From Caldisericum exile_A (GTDB lineage: Bacteria > Caldisericota > Caldisericia > Caldisericales > Caldisericaceae), in the NCBI RefSeq assembly GCF_047785965.1, contig NZ_JBLOBF010000004.1, forward strand, positions 52,852-116,851: a stretch of 64,000 nt of DNA. The letters are read 5' to 3'. Each line of letters opens with the position of its first letter. The first letter of the stretch is position 1. Below, piece by piece: positions 1 through 8,285 of this stretch. The notes below the pieces were generated by a model. That model had not been told where the DNA came from, searched no databases, and worked only from the letters and a program-made list of their open reading frames with translations. Both the position numbers and the translations under genes were made by a program.

Positions 1-157
1 AGAAGGAGATAAGTTATATGTTCATTCTCTTTCTGGTGCAAAGGTAGAGAAGGTTCTTCAAGTACAGCAAATCGAACCAAACTTTTTACATGTTTACGGT
101 GTTTTGACAGAGGACTTTGGAGCCTTCGTAAATGGAATTTTTGGAAAGTCTTACTAA
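1..157 (+). CDS. C-terminal end of an unknown protein (partial)
   Basis: An open frame enters from the left edge in frame 2 and runs 51 codons to a TAA at 155-157. The residues end in GIFGKSY. The codon use is like the neighbouring genes, and a strong rho-independent terminator follows 8 bp after the stop, which supports a real gene end. I do not recognise the family from this short tail: there is no motif, membrane segment or cysteine cluster in it. The function must be read from the part outside the window. Confidence 0.6.
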   Translation, partial: EGDKLYVHSLSGAKVEKVLQVQQIEPNFLHVYGVLTEDFGAFVNGIFGKSY

Positions 158-164
158 TTTTTTA

Positions 165-190
165 AAAAGGGGGCTTTTGCCCCCTTTTAT
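165..190. terminator. Bidirectional rho-independent terminator
   Basis: A 10-bp perfect stem (AAAAGGGGGC with GCCCCCTTTT) closes a TTTT loop. It lies just after the stop of the partial left-edge gene, and the T-rich flank serves that strand. On the other strand the A-tract becomes a T-tract, so the same hairpin can end rlmH, whose stop codon lies inside it. The two convergent genes therefore share one terminator. Confidence 0.85.
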
Positions 191-606
191 TTGTGGTACT
201 TCTCATTATTTATTATTGTAAATGCGCGGTAAATTTGTTCTAAAAGTATTACCCTTACAAGTTCGTGAGGAAAAGTAAGTTTTGAAAGGCTTAAAGTAAA
301 ATCAGCTTTTCCTTTTATTTCATTTGAGAATCCTTCTGATCCACCAATAAAAAATGCTATATCCTTATTTTGACTTGAAAGTAATTTTTGTATTAATTGT
401 GACAATTCGGTAGATGTGAGCTCTTTACCCTTTTCATCAAGAACGATATTGTAATGTTCTTTTGAAATTAGTTTTTTAAGCTTTTCCTCTGTTACTTCAT
501 AAACTTCTATTGGAATGTAATACTTTATCCTTTCAAGATAATCAAGTGTCCCAAGTTTATTGTATTCTTTTTTCAGTTTATCTACTGCATATATCTTAAT
601 TTTCAT
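187..606 (-). CDS. rlmH: 23S rRNA (pseudouridine-1915-N3)-methyltransferase RlmH
   Basis: RlmH is a SPOUT-class enzyme that methylates pseudouridine 1915 in helix 69 of 23S rRNA, using SAM, on assembled 70S ribosomes. The protein is 139 residues, against about 155 in E. coli. It shows the SAM-loop signature FIGGSEGF at residues 86-93, the knotted C-terminal region with LTFPHELVRVILLEQIYRA, and the family-typical last residues YHK. It stands alone on the minus strand, convergent with the left-edge gene and divergent from folP, with only 44 bp between the two starts. The ATG start gives the expected N-terminal beta strand. Confidence 0.93.
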   Translation of the reverse strand: MKIKIYAVDKLKKEYNKLGTLDYLERIKYYIPIEVYEVTEEKLKKLISKEHYNIVLDEKGKELTSTELSQLIQKLLSSQNKDIAFFIGGSEGFSNEIKGKADFTLSLSKLTFPHELVRVILLEQIYRAFTIINNEKYHK

Positions 607-650
607 ATTTTAAGTATAATTGAATGTGAAAAATAAGAAAGGAGATCCAT

Positions 651-1847
651 TTGATTTTAAGAAAGATTGATTTTTCTTATTTGGAAAATGAGCTTGAAAA
701 TGTAAAGGTTGACCGTGCTGTTTTTAACCTATTTAAAGAAAAAAGCCAAATTCTATTGTTTAAAATTTATAACCTTGATGCAAGAGGTGCAAATATCCTT
801 AAACAAGAGTTTCTTAGCGCAGGCGGTGATGTTGCAATCTCAAGAGAGGTTGCAAGCTTTAGAACAGAAAAATCAGATGCAATACTAATTGGAACAAAAA
901 GAGTATATAAGAGAATCATTGAAAAACTTTCTTATATGCCCTATTTTGGGTTAAAGGATGTAAGGATGTCGTTAGAAAAGTATTTAGAAAATACTCCACT
1001 TCCTATTTTTGAAATAAGAGGAAAAACATTTGATTTTAACAGTGACAAATTTGTAATGGGAATTTTGAATGTGACTCCTGACTCCTTTTCTGATGGTGGA
1101 AAATTTCTGAATGTTGAGGACGCCTTGAAACATGCAGAAAAAATGGTTGCTGAAGGTGTGGACATCGTTGATGTAGGTGGTGAATCTACTCGTCCTTACT
1201 CTGAAAGCGTTTCTGTTGATGAAGAATTGAGGCGAGTAATTCCGGTAATTGAAGCCATAAGAAAAGAATTTCCAAGCATCCCTATATCCATAGACACTTA
1301 TAAATCAAAGGTTGCAGAAGAATCTATAAATGTTGGTGCAGATATAATTAATGATATAAGCGGTTTGAGATTTGATCCTTTAATGATCGATGTTGCGAAA
1401 AGATACAATGTGCCTGTTATTACAATGCACATAAAAGGCACTCCCAAAGATATGCAAAGAAATCCTCATTATGATGATCTTATGAAGGAACTTCTTGAAT
1501 ATTTTGAGGAAAGGATAAATTTCCTAAGTTCCTTTGGTATTGATAAGATTATCATTGACCCTGGAATCGGTTTTGGAAAGACAAAAGAACACAACCTTGA
1601 AATACTCAATAAACTTCACGAATTTACGATCTTTAATAAACCAATCCTTGTAGGACTTTCAAGGAAGTCTTTTATTGGTTTTACGCTTGATAATAGACCC
1701 GTAGATGACAGGCTCTATGGAACGCTTGCATCAAATATGTTTTCACTCATCAAAGGTGCTTCAATTTTGAGGGTACATGATGTTTTGCCCCATAAAGACA
1801 TGATACGTATGTATAGGGCAATAATAAGCGAGGGGAAAGGGGGATAA
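651..1847 (+). CDS. folP: Dihydropteroate synthase FolP with N-terminal extension
   Basis: FolP condenses p-aminobenzoate with hydroxymethyl-dihydropterin pyrophosphate in folate synthesis. The TIM-barrel domain starts at about residue 135 with MGILNVTPDSFSDGG (136-150) and continues with VDVGGESTRP, the SIDTYK strand, IINDISG and a late GLSRKSFIG pterin-binding segment. The first 130 residues form an extra domain seen in some FolP proteins of anaerobes and not required for the known fold; its role is unknown to me. The start is TTG, set by AAAGGAGAT at 638-646. A TATAAT at 615-620 is a possible -10 box. folK follows one gene later, so this is a folate gene cluster interrupted by a DUF2207 gene. 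Confidence 0.93.
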   Translation: MILRKIDFSYLENELENVKVDRAVFNLFKEKSQILLFKIYNLDARGANILKQEFLSAGGDVAISREVASFRTEKSDAILIGTKRVYKRIIEKLSYMPYFGLKDVRMSLEKYLENTPLPIFEIRGKTFDFNSDKFVMGILNVTPDSFSDGGKFLNVEDALKHAEKMVAEGVDIVDVGGESTRPYSESVSVDEELRRVIPVIEAIRKEFPSIPISIDTYKSKVAEESINVGADIINDISGLRFDPLMIDVAKRYNVPVITMHIKGTPKDMQRNPHYDDLMKELLEYFEERINFLSSFGIDKIIIDPGIGFGKTKEHNLEILNKLHEFTIFNKPILVGLSRKSFIGFTLDNRPVDDRLYGTLASNMFSLIKGASILRVHDVLPHKDMIRMYRAIISEGKGG

Positions 1848-1850
1848 TAG

Positions 1851-3659
1851 ATGAAAAAGTTTTTTTTGTTTTTTTTGGTTGTTTCAATAATTTTTTCATT
1901 CAGGGCAGATGCTTTTGCAAAGGACTATTACTTTCCAAAAGTAAATGTAACAGTGCATATAAATAGTGATGGAAGTTTTGATTTTGAAGAGGCTCGCACG
2001 TATAAATTTGATGGTTCTTTTCACTGGGCTACATACACTTTGCCAAAACAAGGATTTGAACGCATTGAAAATTTTTCTATAAGTGATGAAAGTGGTCCCT
2101 ATAAGCTAACAGTAGGTGAAACGAATACACCAGGAACATACATTTTTCAAGATCAAGGGAATTCGTACTTTGCAAAATTTTTCTACGATGCCAAAAATAC
2201 AGCAAAGACATTTATATTTAGGTACAAGGTTATTGGTGGAATAAAGGTTTATAAAGATGTTGCAGATTTTTATTGGCAATTAATAGGTTCAGGTTGGGAT
2301 AAAAAAACTTTAAACTTTGATGGCTTTGTGTATTTACCCAAAACAGTAAACGGGGATGAGATAAAGGTTTTTGGGCACGGTCCTTTAAATGGTGTTGTTG
2401 AGCGTATTGATGGATCAGGCGCTCATTTTAACGCAACAAATGTTCCACCCAATACATTTATTGAAGCAAGAGTTTTATTTCCTCCTTACATTCTCACCGA
2501 TGCAAAAGTTATACCTCAAGAAAAATTAAATAGTATAATGCAGGAAGAACTTGCTGAGGCGGTGCGAACTGAAGCATTAAAATCAAAGATAAGAACAGGT
2601 ATTATTGTATTCTTTGGCATGTGGGTTTTATTCCTTGTTATATATCTTTTTCTATTTTTTACTTTTGGGAAAGAGCCTGTATCTAAAAAGGATATTATTT
2701 ATATGAGGGAAATACCTGAGGATTTATCTCCAGCAATTGTTGGCTATCTTTTGCGATTCGAAAACGTTCTTCCTGATGATCTAACTGCTACAATTCTTTA
2801 CCTTGTTAAAAAGGGGTATATTTCCCTTGAGATAAAAGAAGAGGATAGAAATTTCATATTGTTTAATAAAAAAGAGCCTGTTACTTATTTTTACAAGACC
2901 AATAAAGATCCTTCAAATTTAGAAGGGCATCTTTTATTTGCCTATGATTTTCTTTTTAATGTAATTTCTGGAGGAAATAATTTTGTTTCAACAGATATGA
3001 TTAAGCGATTTTCGAAAACAAGAAGTAAAGTTGCATACGATATGTTTCAAAAATTTAAAGGAATGGTCCAAGAAGAGGGAAGAAAAATGGGCTATTTTGA
3101 AAATAGAACAAAGATTATGTTTTTATATTTTGTCATGCTTGGATTTTTTTCATTCTTGTCATTTCTTGTTATTACAAAATTTGAGCTTTATTTCTTAATG
3201 TTATTTTTGTATATTTTCCTTTTTGTTTTTGCACTTTTATCTCTTACACTTAAAAAACGTACACAACTTGGCGCTGAGAAATATGCTGAGTGGAATGGAC
3301 TCAAAAAATTTTTATCAGATTTTTCTAATCTCAAAGAATATGCACCTAATTCCATCGTAATCTGGGAAGATTATCTTGTTTATGCAACAACTTTTGGGAT
3401 TGCAGAAAAAGTTTTAAAATACATAGAAATGAACATTGATAAGCTTCCACAGGATGAATTATCAAAGAGCTACATATTCAGAGCGGGCTTTACTTCAGCG
3501 AATTTGTCTGATCTTTCATCTATACATGTCTTTACAACATCGTTAAATTCTGCAATGCAAACTTTAAGTTCAACTGCTCATACCTCAACTGGTTCAGGTG
3601 GAGGATTTTCTGGTGGAGGTGGTGGCGGTGGTGGAGGATCAGGTGGAGGAGCAGGTTAA
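1851..3659 (+). CDS. DUF2207-type membrane protein with glycine-rich C-terminus
   Basis: The 602-residue protein begins with a clear signal peptide or membrane anchor (MKKFFLFFLVVSIIFSF). An extracytoplasmic beta-rich domain of about 200 residues follows, then a membrane segment at about 246-270, a cytoplasmic-type domain, and a hydrophobic hairpin at about 424-466. It ends in a run of glycine and serine (about 580-602). This order of domains and the glycine tail are typical of the DUF2207 (YciQ-like) family, whose biochemical role is unknown. The ATG follows a GAGGGGAAAGGGGG Shine-Dalgarno region 3 bp after folP. Its 3' end overlaps folK, so transcription with the folate genes is likely without a shared function. 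Confidence 0.85.
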   Translation: MKKFFLFFLVVSIIFSFRADAFAKDYYFPKVNVTVHINSDGSFDFEEARTYKFDGSFHWATYTLPKQGFERIENFSISDESGPYKLTVGETNTPGTYIFQDQGNSYFAKFFYDAKNTAKTFIFRYKVIGGIKVYKDVADFYWQLIGSGWDKKTLNFDGFVYLPKTVNGDEIKVFGHGPLNGVVERIDGSGAHFNATNVPPNTFIEARVLFPPYILTDAKVIPQEKLNSIMQEELAEAVRTEALKSKIRTGIIVFFGMWVLFLVIYLFLFFTFGKEPVSKKDIIYMREIPEDLSPAIVGYLLRFENVLPDDLTATILYLVKKGYISLEIKEEDRNFILFNKKEPVTYFYKTNKDPSNLEGHLLFAYDFLFNVISGGNNFVSTDMIKRFSKTRSKVAYDMFQKFKGMVQEEGRKMGYFENRTKIMFLYFVMLGFFSFLSFLVITKFELYFLMLFLYIFLFVFALLSLTLKKRTQLGAEKYAEWNGLKKFLSDFSNLKEYAPNSIVIWEDYLVYATTFGIAEKVLKYIEMNIDKLPQDELSKSYIFRAGFTSANLSDLSSIHVFTTSLNSAMQTLSSTAHTSTGSGGGFSGGGGGGGGGSGGGAG

Positions 3660-4125
3660 GCACAGAGTTTTTATTGCTCTCGGCTCAAATTTAGGCGACA
3701 AGCATAAGAATATTTTGGATGCAGTAAATTATCTTATTGAAGAGGGTGTGGATATAAGAAAAATTTCATCCATAATTGAAACTGCTCCTTACGGATTAAC
3801 TGAGCAACCATCATTTTTAAACTGTGTTATTGAAGGCTATACGGAATTGTCTCCAAGAAAACTTCTTTTACTTCTTCTTGATATAGAAAAACGTCTTGGA
3901 AGAGTCCGCACAATTAAATGGGGACCCAGAACAATTGACCTTGATATAATATTTTACGATGATTTGGTTATTGATGAACCGGATTTGAAAGTTCCTCATC
4001 CAGATATGAAAAATAGGATTTTTGTCTTAAAGCCTTTGGTTGAAATTGAACCAGATTTTGTTCATCCTATTTTCAAGAAAAGTGTAAAACAACTCTTGGA
4101 AGATTTGGAGGGAAAATCAAAATGA
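3643..4125 (+). CDS. folK: 2-amino-4-hydroxy-6-hydroxymethyldihydropteridine pyrophosphokinase
   Basis: FolK transfers pyrophosphate from ATP to hydroxymethyl-dihydropterin, the step before FolP. The protein has the N-terminal IALGSNLGD signature, ETAPYG, PSFLNCV, LLLLLLDIEKRLGR and the PROSITE-type GPRTIDLDIIFYDD segment, followed by VPHPDMKNR. The frame is open from GTG at 3598, but residues before HRVFIALGSN would come from the glycine-codon run of the upstream gene read in another frame, so a late start is likely. I choose GTG 3643 with GGAGGA at 3633-3638, giving 160 residues. This overlaps the upstream gene by 17 bp. The exact start is uncertain; the stop is firm. Confidence 0.9.
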   Translation: MEEQVKHRVFIALGSNLGDKHKNILDAVNYLIEEGVDIRKISSIIETAPYGLTEQPSFLNCVIEGYTELSPRKLLLLLLDIEKRLGRVRTIKWGPRTIDLDIIFYDDLVIDEPDLKVPHPDMKNRIFVLKPLVEIEPDFVHPIFKKSVKQLLEDLEGKSK

Positions 4126-4883
4126 GAATTGCAACATGGAATGTTAATTCAATAAGAAGCCGATTAGAGCATGTTAAAATATTTTTGAAAGATAACAATA
4201 TTGATATTTTGGGAATGCAGGAGTTAAAAACGGAGGAAAAGCATTTTCCATTTGAGGATTTTAAATCACTTAATTATTATGTAGAAGTTTTTGGTCAAAA
4301 GGCCTACAATGGTGTCGCACTAATTTCAAGGTTTCAGTTTGAAAAAGTGGATAGAAATGTTCTTGTTGAATCAGAAGCAAGGACAATTTTAGGTGTTGTA
4401 AGAGGCATTCATATTCTCAATGTTTATTTTCCACACGGTGGCGAATATGGTTCGGAGAGATTTTTTTATAAACTTGAATTTTATCAAAAGATCAAAAACT
4501 ACATTCTAAAAAACGATTTCTTAAATACAGATTTTATCCTTATGGGTGATTTTAATGTTGCAAAGGATCCAATTGATGTATGGGACCCTGTAGCGCTTAA
4601 TGGCACAATAGGTTTTATGAAAGAAGAGCGTGAAGCAATTACTGATCTTATGAGTGTCGGTCTTATTGATGCGTTTAGGTATCTATATCCCGATGTTCAA
4701 GAGTTTACCTGGTGGGATTATACAGGTGGGAGTTTTAGAAGAAATTGGGGCATGCGTATTGATTATATTCTTATTTCAAAGAGTTTACTTCCAAAGTTAA
4801 AAAATTGCTATATTGAAAAGACATTTAGAAAGTTAGAAAAGCCTTCAGACCACGTACCTGTAGTTTTAGAACTTTTAGATTAG
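4122..4883 (+). CDS. xth: Exodeoxyribonuclease III / AP endonuclease
   Basis: This Mg-dependent enzyme cuts at abasic sites and removes blocked 3' ends in base excision repair. All family signatures are present: TWNVNSIRSR near the start, GMQELKTEE with the metal-binding glutamate, YFPHGGEYG, LMGDFNVAKDPIDVWDP with the catalytic Asp and Asn, and the C-terminal DYIL and SDHVPV with the catalytic histidine. The length of 253 residues is typical. The ATG overlaps the folK stop by 4 bp (ATGA), so translation is probably coupled. Confidence 0.95.
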   Translation: MRIATWNVNSIRSRLEHVKIFLKDNNIDILGMQELKTEEKHFPFEDFKSLNYYVEVFGQKAYNGVALISRFQFEKVDRNVLVESEARTILGVVRGIHILNVYFPHGGEYGSERFFYKLEFYQKIKNYILKNDFLNTDFILMGDFNVAKDPIDVWDPVALNGTIGFMKEEREAITDLMSVGLIDAFRYLYPDVQEFTWWDYTGGSFRRNWGMRIDYILISKSLLPKLKNCYIEKTFRKLEKPSDHVPVVLELLD

Positions 4884-4898
4884 AAAGGAGAGTTCCTT

Positions 4899-5663
4899 AT
4901 GTACGAAAAAGATTTTATAGTTGAACTTGCAAAGAAGACTGGTGAAATAATTAGAAATAATTTTAGAAAACACCTGGATGTGGAATATAAAGGGCCAAGG
5001 GATCTTGTTACAAATGTCGATAAGTATATTGATAACTTTGTGCGAGATAGTATTTTGAAAGCTTATCCAAGCTATGGAATTATCACCGAGGAAAACAAAG
5101 ACTTGAATGAATTATCAAATAAAAAATTTATAATTGATCCTCTCGATGGAACTACAAATTTTGTTAAAGGCTATCCTCAGGTTGCAGTTTCTATTGCTTT
5201 TATGGAGGATTCTGAAATTACTTTCGGTGTTGTATATAATCCAATCCTTGAGGAATTATTTATAGGAGAGTTAGGACATGGTGCACTATTAAACTATAAA
5301 CCAATTAAAGTTTCAAAAACTTCTGAATTTGAGGATGCTTTAATTGCAACAGGGTTTGTATATAAAGAGAGAAATGAAAAAACTTACAAGAGTTTTGAAA
5401 ATATTCTTGAAGGTGCATTGTCTTTACGTTGCGATGGAAGTGCAGCACTTGACCTTTCCCATGTTGCAATGGGTATCTTTGATGGATACTATCAAAAGGG
5501 TATTCATATATGGGATATTGCTGCTGGTTCGCTCATTGTCAAGGAAGCAGGCGGAAGAGTTTCGACTTTTGATGGTAATACAAGTTTTCTTGAGGCAGAC
5601 GAAATTCTTGCAACAAATGGAATTCTTCACGAAAGATTGATTCAATTTATAAACGGAGCTTAA
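4899..5663 (+). CDS. Inositol monophosphatase family protein
   Basis: This is a Mg-dependent, Li-sensitive sugar or inositol phosphatase. Residues 83-92 read IDPLDGTTNF, the metal-binding motif; EEN earlier supplies the metal-binding glutamate; and WDIAAGSLIVKEAGG is the second family motif. Its 254 residues fit SuhB/IMPase. Family members act on inositol phosphate, fructose-1,6-bisphosphate or nucleotide phosphates, and the sequence alone does not decide which. The ATG follows AAAGGAGAG. The 3' end overlaps the convergent degV gene by 4 bp. Confidence 0.9.
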   Translation: MYEKDFIVELAKKTGEIIRNNFRKHLDVEYKGPRDLVTNVDKYIDNFVRDSILKAYPSYGIITEENKDLNELSNKKFIIDPLDGTTNFVKGYPQVAVSIAFMEDSEITFGVVYNPILEELFIGELGHGALLNYKPIKVSKTSEFEDALIATGFVYKERNEKTYKSFENILEGALSLRCDGSAALDLSHVAMGIFDGYYQKGIHIWDIAAGSLIVKEAGGRVSTFDGNTSFLEADEILATNGILHERLIQFINGA

Positions 5664-6493
5664 GTCTTACCGAAAATTCCTACTCCTATCCACTCAGGTC
5701 CTGCATAAACTCCTATAACTGCACCACAAAGCATTTTCTCAATTGGGACATTAACGCTCTCCTTTAGCTTTTCTTCAAACTCTTTTACATCGCTATTTAT
5801 TCCGTGAATTATCGCAAGTCTATCAATGCCTTTGGTATCACTGATTTCTTTAACAAATTTGAGAAGCACATCTTTTGCCTTATTCAAGGATCTTGCAACA
5901 CTTTCTATTTTCACTTCGCCATTTGTAAAAGATAAAATTGGTTTTATATTTAGTATATCTCCGAGCAATCCCCCGGCTTTGCTGAGTCTTCCACCTTCAA
6001 CAAGATATTTTAAGTGATATAAAACAAATCTATTGTAAATTCTATTTACTGCATTAACTGTTTCCTTATAAACTTCCTCAAATGGAAGGCCTTTTTCAAT
6101 TAGTGAAAGTGCAAACTCTGCCAAAAATCTAAGAGAAAATGTTGTGCTCATTGAGTCTACAATTCGAATCTTGTTGGTTTTGAGTAATTCTATTGCAACT
6201 CTTGCAGAATTTATTGTCCCAGAAATCTTTTGGGAAAGATGAATTGAAATTATTTCGTGCCCTTCATCAATGAGAGGTTTGTATACTTCCATGAAATCCT
6301 GTGGGGAGGGTTGTGAAGTTTTGGGAAGCTCAGTTGATGAGGTAAGTCTTCTATAAAATTCCTCTACAGATATATCTGTTTCTTTAAATTCCTCATTTCC
6401 AAACCTTACTTTAAGTGGTACAACTTTTATATCGTACTTTTCTATGATTTCCTGTGGTATATAACCTGTTGAGTCAACGACTGTTTTAATCAT
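5660..6493 (-). CDS. DegV family fatty-acid-binding protein
   Basis: DegV/FakB proteins bind a fatty acid and present it to a kinase for phosphorylation. The 277 residues start with IKTVVDSTGYIP (the DS-T motif) and contain TSQPSPQDF, HLSQKISGTINSA with the lipid-headgroup serine region, VDSMSTT, and LKYLVEGGRLSKAGG. All are family hallmarks. The ATG has AGGAGG upstream and a promoter-like TTGTGA-18-TATAAT. No fakA kinase is visible in the window. Confidence 0.92.
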   Translation of the reverse strand: MIKTVVDSTGYIPQEIIEKYDIKVVPLKVRFGNEEFKETDISVEEFYRRLTSSTELPKTSQPSPQDFMEVYKPLIDEGHEIISIHLSQKISGTINSARVAIELLKTNKIRIVDSMSTTFSLRFLAEFALSLIEKGLPFEEVYKETVNAVNRIYNRFVLYHLKYLVEGGRLSKAGGLLGDILNIKPILSFTNGEVKIESVARSLNKAKDVLLKFVKEISDTKGIDRLAIIHGINSDVKEFEEKLKESVNVPIEKMLCGAVIGVYAGPEWIGVGIFGKT

Positions 6494-6511
6494 ATTAACC
6501 TCCTATGCTCA

Positions 6512-6541
6512 ATTATATAGAAATTCACACTAAATTCACAA
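6512..6541 (-). promoter_or_regulatory. Promoter of degV
   Basis: Read on the minus strand, TTGTGA (6541-6536) and TATAAT (6517-6512) are 18 bp apart and lie 19 bp before the degV start codon. The match to the sigma-70-type consensus is good. This is a sequence match only. Confidence 0.5.
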
Positions 6542-6606
6542 AAAACAATAAAATAATTTTATGAAATTTTAAACGTATAAGGATTTGTAAAGTGTTTTTA
6601 CTACAC

Positions 6607-6635
6607 TTGTTATTTTCTTAGAAATATGCTAAACT
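6607..6635 (+). promoter_or_regulatory. Promoter of the 6659 operon
   Basis: TTGTTA (6607-6612) and TAAACT (6630-6635) are separated by 17 bp, with an expected start site near 6642, shortly before the GGAAGGTGAT Shine-Dalgarno site of the next gene. It is divergent from the degV promoter in the same 165-bp gap. Confidence 0.5.
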
Positions 6636-6658
6636 AAAGAGTTTAGGAAGGTGATGAG

Positions 6659-7321
6659 ATGAAAATAAAAACATTAAATGGAGCCTTAATGTTTGCAAAA
6701 AATGTAATAAAAAAATATTTTGGTGAAAGTGTTTTAAAGGTGGTCCCGATAGAAAAAAATGCAGCAATTTTAGAGACCAAATATTCGTTATTTTTACTCT
6801 ATTTTGTTGAGGATGTTGATAAAAGTTTTAGGCAAGCTTTTCCAGAAATTGCAAGACAGATTATGTGGGACGAAGGGATAAAAATAAGTAAGAAAGTGAT
6901 TCTTGATTTTTTAAATAAACCAAACCCTGAGCATAAGAAACTTTCAGTCCTTATTGTTCTCCCAACAAGAGATATGTATCAAATTTCACCGTCATCTTTA
7001 GTGAATTTTTGTGAACTTGCGCGCCTTGAGGTTGAGGATAACGGGGTTTATTATTTCTTCCCGACTATTTTCCTCAAGAAGATTGAAGGTAATATTACAC
7101 AGAAGGAAACGCGAACAAAAAATAAGCTTTCTTTAATTTCGCAAATAAACTCTTTGGATGATTTTGACTCAGAAGATCTTGAGCAAACAGCATCTTTTAA
7201 GGATTTTGATGTTGATTTTCTTGGAGAAATTGTAAGAAGTTTGCGAAGCATTGAAGAAAGACTTGAGTCAATTGAAAAATTGCTTAAGGAGAGGAATGGT
7301 TATGGTAGAAAAAATAGTTAA
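6659..7321 (+). CDS. Hypothetical protein with C-terminal coiled coil
   Basis: I do not recognise this 220-residue protein. It is soluble, with a mixed N-terminal domain of about 130 residues, an acidic linker (DDFDSEDLEQT), and a last part (IVRSLRSIEERLESIEKLLKERN) that reads as a short heptad coiled coil. There are no cysteines in a metal pattern and no obvious catalytic motif. The ATG has a GGAAGGTGATG Shine-Dalgarno site. It overlaps the next gene, a secreted cell-wall protein, by 20 to 26 bp, so the two are probably co-transcribed and translationally coupled. Confidence 0.75.
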   Translation: MKIKTLNGALMFAKNVIKKYFGESVLKVVPIEKNAAILETKYSLFLLYFVEDVDKSFRQAFPEIARQIMWDEGIKISKKVILDFLNKPNPEHKKLSVLIVLPTRDMYQISPSSLVNFCELARLEVEDNGVYYFFPTIFLKKIEGNITQKETRTKNKLSLISQINSLDDFDSEDLEQTASFKDFDVDFLGEIVRSLRSIEERLESIEKLLKERNGYGRKNS

Positions 7322-8285
7322 AACTTTAATTATAGTAATATTTCTTACTTTTGTCTTCCTATTTTCTTTTGGACATGTTTATACAATAACTGATACAGCA
7401 GACTATAAGATTTACCAGGTTCTTTCTTTCAAGGAACTCACCGTATCAGAAGTTTTATCGAAGGCGCATTTGACAACACGCCCCGAAGATATTGTTGTAC
7501 CCAATTTAAATGAGTCTTTCGATTCCGGGAAAATAACAATTATGCGATCTCGTCCTATTGAAGTTACTATTGATAAGCAAACAAAAATTTATTATACAAC
7601 TAAGGTAGTTGTTTCTGATTTCCTTGAAAGCATTGGCATTACGTTGGGAGACAAAGATTACATTAGTATTCCTCTTAACTCTGAGCTAAACTCAAACAAA
7701 CTTATTATTAAGAGGTATCAAGAAAAAGAAAAAATTGTAAAGGTAAACATACCATACAAAACTATTTATGTAAAGGATCCAATGGTTGCAAGTGGTATGA
7801 TTTATTTAAAGCAAGATGGAGAAAATGGCGTAAAAGAACTCCATTATAAGGAGATTTATTTTGGTGGCGATAAAATAAGAGAAGATTTTATTTATGAAAA
7901 AATTACAAAAATGCCTATTACTAAAACCTATGTTGAGGGCACAGCGAATCCGCCCAAAGAATATGTTAAGTCCTTTGATGCTATTGCAACTGCTTACTCA
8001 CCAACTATTGGAGAAACAGATTCCAACCCTTGGATGACTGCATCAGGCTTACGAAGCAGCTTTGGTATTGTTGCAGTTGACCCTACAGTTATTCCTATGG
8101 GAACTCTCCTTTATGTTGAAGGTTATGGCTATGCTATTGCAGGTGATACGGGAGGCGCTATTAAAGGGAATAGAATAGATGTTTTTTTCTATTATCCCTA
8201 TGAGGCAAGTAGGTGGGGTGTAAGAAAAGTAAGAGTTTATATTCTTGATGGTAAATGGAAATTTCAAGGGAAGTTAAATTACTGA
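7296..8285 (+). CDS. Cell-wall 3D-domain protein with DUF348/G5 region (YabE-like)
   Basis: The protein starts with a membrane anchor (IVKTLIIVIFLTFVFLFSF). Two DUF348-like stretches follow (one is VTIDKQTKIYYTTKVVVSDFLES), then a G5-like segment, and a C-terminal 3D domain: FDAIATAYSPT, ASGLRSSFGIVAVDP, IPMGTLLYVEGYGYAIAGDTGGAIKGNRIDVFF. The three aspartates that name the domain are present. Relatives are YabE and lytic transglycosylase-like stationary-phase proteins. The frame is open from TTG 7251, but AAGGAG at 7286-7291 points to ATG 7296 or ATG 7302. As in Bacillus, where yabE lies near ksgA, rsmA follows and overlaps by 31 bp. Confidence 0.88.
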   Translation: MVMVEKIVKTLIIVIFLTFVFLFSFGHVYTITDTADYKIYQVLSFKELTVSEVLSKAHLTTRPEDIVVPNLNESFDSGKITIMRSRPIEVTIDKQTKIYYTTKVVVSDFLESIGITLGDKDYISIPLNSELNSNKLIIKRYQEKEKIVKVNIPYKTIYVKDPMVASGMIYLKQDGENGVKELHYKEIYFGGDKIREDFIYEKITKMPITKTYVEGTANPPKEYVKSFDAIATAYSPTIGETDSNPWMTASGLRSSFGIVAVDPTVIPMGTLLYVEGYGYAIAGDTGGAIKGNRIDVFFYYPYEASRWGVRKVRVYILDGKWKFQGKLNY

